This document shows positions 62,834 through 64,000 of a DNA stretch of 64,000 nucleotides, in pieces (within the stretch, counting starts at the first letter, position 1; every line of letters begins with the position of its first letter). Location: contig NZ_JAEDAE010000001.1 of NCBI RefSeq assembly GCF_016056375.1, forward strand, positions 930,001 through 994,000, given 5' to 3'. Origin of the DNA: Hymenobacter negativus. Lineage in GTDB: Bacteria > Bacteroidota > Bacteroidia > Cytophagales > Hymenobacteraceae. A program made the translations under genes and the position numbers. The notes under the pieces are model-generated. The model was given only the letters and a program-made list of their open reading frames with translations, did not search any database and was not told where the DNA came from.

Positions 62834-64000
62834 TTATGCCACAGGCAACGCCGCCGGCATCAACGCTGGCAGCAGCGACAGCAACACCTGCCGCCACCGC
62901 TGATAGGCAGCCTCATAAGCTGGCGCGTCGGCGTCGGGATACACGGTGCGCAGTGGCGGTACGGCGCGGAAAGCCACAGCCGGCGTGGCGTAGTAGCCCA
63001 CCCCGATGCCCGCGCCCAGGGCCGCACCCACGCTGCCGTCGGTTTCGTAGAGTTCCACGGCTAGTCCGGTGGCATTCACAAAAGCACGCGTAAACAGCTC
63101 ACTCAGAAACATATTGGTATAGGCAGCGCGCACCACGGCAGGGTGCAGGCCACCGGCGCGCATCACATCGAGGCCGTAGCGGAAGGCGAAGGCCACGCCC
63201 TCCTGCGCGGCCCGCAGCAAGTGAGCGGGCGTGTGCACATTCAGGTCGAGGCCATGGAAATGAGCCCCTACGGGATGGTTGGCCAGCATACGCTCCACGC
63301 CGTTGCCGAAGGGCAGGCAAAGCAGCCCATCGCTGCCCGCCGGGGCCTTGGCCGCCAGCGCATTGGCCCCGGGGTAGCTCAGGTGCGCGGCAAAGGTTTG
63401 TTTGGCCCAGCGGTTCATGCTGCCCGCGCCGTTGATGCAGAGCAGTACGCCCAGCCGGGGCTGCGCCCGGGTGTGGTTGACGTGTGCAAACGGGTTTACC
63501 CGCGACTGTGCATCCACAAATAGCTGGTCGGTCACGGCGTAAATCACGCCCGAGGTGCCGGCCGTAGCGGCTACTTCGCCGGGCTCCAGCGCGTTTAGGG
63601 CCAGGGCATTGTTGGGCTGGTCACCGGCCTTGTACGCGACGGGGATGCCGGGCGTAAGGCCCAGCTCGGCCGCCACCTCGGGCCGAAGCTGGCCGTGTGT
63701 TGAAAACACGTCCTGCACCAGCGGAATCAGCTTTTTGTCGAACCCAAAATAGTCCAGCACCTCACCAGATAGCTCGTGACGGGCAAAATCCCAGAATATC
63801 CCCTCCGACAGCGCCGATGGGCTGGTGGTGGCCACGCCGGTGAGCTGCAAGGCCAGGTAGTCGCCGGGCAGCATGATGTGGTCGATTTGTGCGTAGAGCG
63901 CGGGCTCGTTTTCGCGCACCCAGGCCAGCTTTGCGGCGGTGAAATTGCCCGGCGAATTCAGCAGGTGCGTCTGGCAGTATTCGTCGCCCAGGGCCTGCTG
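62834..64000 (-). CDS. xylB: Xylulokinase (3' part, start beyond window)
   Basis: 389 residues are visible; the frame is open to the window edge. It phosphorylates D-xylulose with ATP. The FGGY-family segments [54 protein letters not shown] and [20 protein letters not shown] are seen. The N-terminal ATP-site part lies outside. With xylA downstream it forms a xylB-xylA unit for entry of xylose into the pentose phosphate pathway; no xylose transporter or regulator is visible here. Confidence 0.93.
   Translation of the reverse strand, partial: QQALGDEYCQTHLLNSPGNFTAAKLAWVRENEPALYAQIDHIMLPGDYLALQLTGVATTSPSALSEGIFWDFARHELSGEVLDYFGFDKKLIPLVQDVFSTHGQLRPEVAAELGLTPGIPVAYKAGDQPNNALALNALEPGEVAATAGTSGVIYAVTDQLFVDAQSRVNPFAHVNHTRAQPRLGVLLCINGAGSMNRWAKQTFAAHLSYPGANALAAKAPAGSDGLLCLPFGNGVERMLANHPVGAHFHGLDLNVHTPAHLLRAAQEGVAFAFRYGLDVMRAGGLHPAVVRAAYTNMFLSELFTRAFVNATGLAVELYETDGSVGAALGAGIGVGYYATPAVAFRAVPPLRTVYPDADAPAYEAAYQRWRQVLLSLLPALMPAALPVA

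Overview
The window reads as a chromosomal segment of a Gram-negative Bacteroidota member of the Cytophagales, most likely Hymenobacter or a close relative. The evidence is indirect but consistent. Base composition is GC-rich with AT-rich spots only at promoters. Starts are often preceded by the Bacteroidota -7 element TAnnTTTG rather than by a Shine-Dalgarno site. The gene families are typical of the group: type III glutamine synthetase, PF14121-type putative porin, SMUG2-like DUF4918 glycosylase, LptE lipoprotein, secreted 'asparagine synthetase B'-like protein and LpxK. Nothing looks like a plasmid, prophage, intact transposon or CRISPR locus.

Layout. 1-12 kb: a truncated PAS sensor gene, two hypothetical genes, glnN, an LTA-synthase-like membrane transferase with mtaB, and a minus-strand trio (MacB-type permease, secreted DUF3298-like protein, HTH regulator with a probable autoregulatory operator). 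10-16 kb: secreted or cell-wall genes (asnB-like protein, lipoprotein, PAP2 phosphatase, GH2 glycosidase). 16-20 kb: mrp and a NifU-type gene for Fe-S assembly, then fahA. 20-24 kb: minus-strand lpxK, porin and miaE. 23.6-38 kb: a long plus-strand run (DUF4918 glycosylase, Nif3-like, zinc-ribbon coiled coil, TPR-like, pabB, miaB, an overlooked 37-residue membrane protein, orphan sigma-54 activator, lptE, Pro/Ala-rich protein, secG, groES-groEL, GNAT). 38-47.5 kb: single genes for transport and metabolism (POT transporter, AraC regulator, pckA, NmrA-like, rsmE, CDF transporter, Crp/Fnr).

47.7-53 kb holds a light-signalling operon: bphO (heme oxygenase, makes biliverdin), bphP (bacteriophytochrome kinase), a single-domain response regulator, and a receiver-histidine kinase. 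53-57 kb is lipid metabolism (PlsC-like, patatin, MBL hydrolase, accA). Two identical tRNA-Asp genes follow, each with its own terminator. 57.2-59.3 kb is a decayed patch in which an intact aldo/keto reductase lies between remnants of another aldo/keto reductase and of an AraC regulator. The window ends with an esterase, an FAH-family hydrolase, and xylA with the 3' part of xylB.

Two themes cut across the window. Long imperfect palindromes of a related, REP-like type sit at 3' ends of genes, several filling the gap between convergent stop codons. Three tRNA A37 modification genes (mtaB, miaB, miaE) occur in one 30-kb stretch. No clearly new defence or biosynthetic system was found. The best candidates for new biology are the small membrane protein at 30800, the palindrome family, the HTH operator and the phytochrome output branch.
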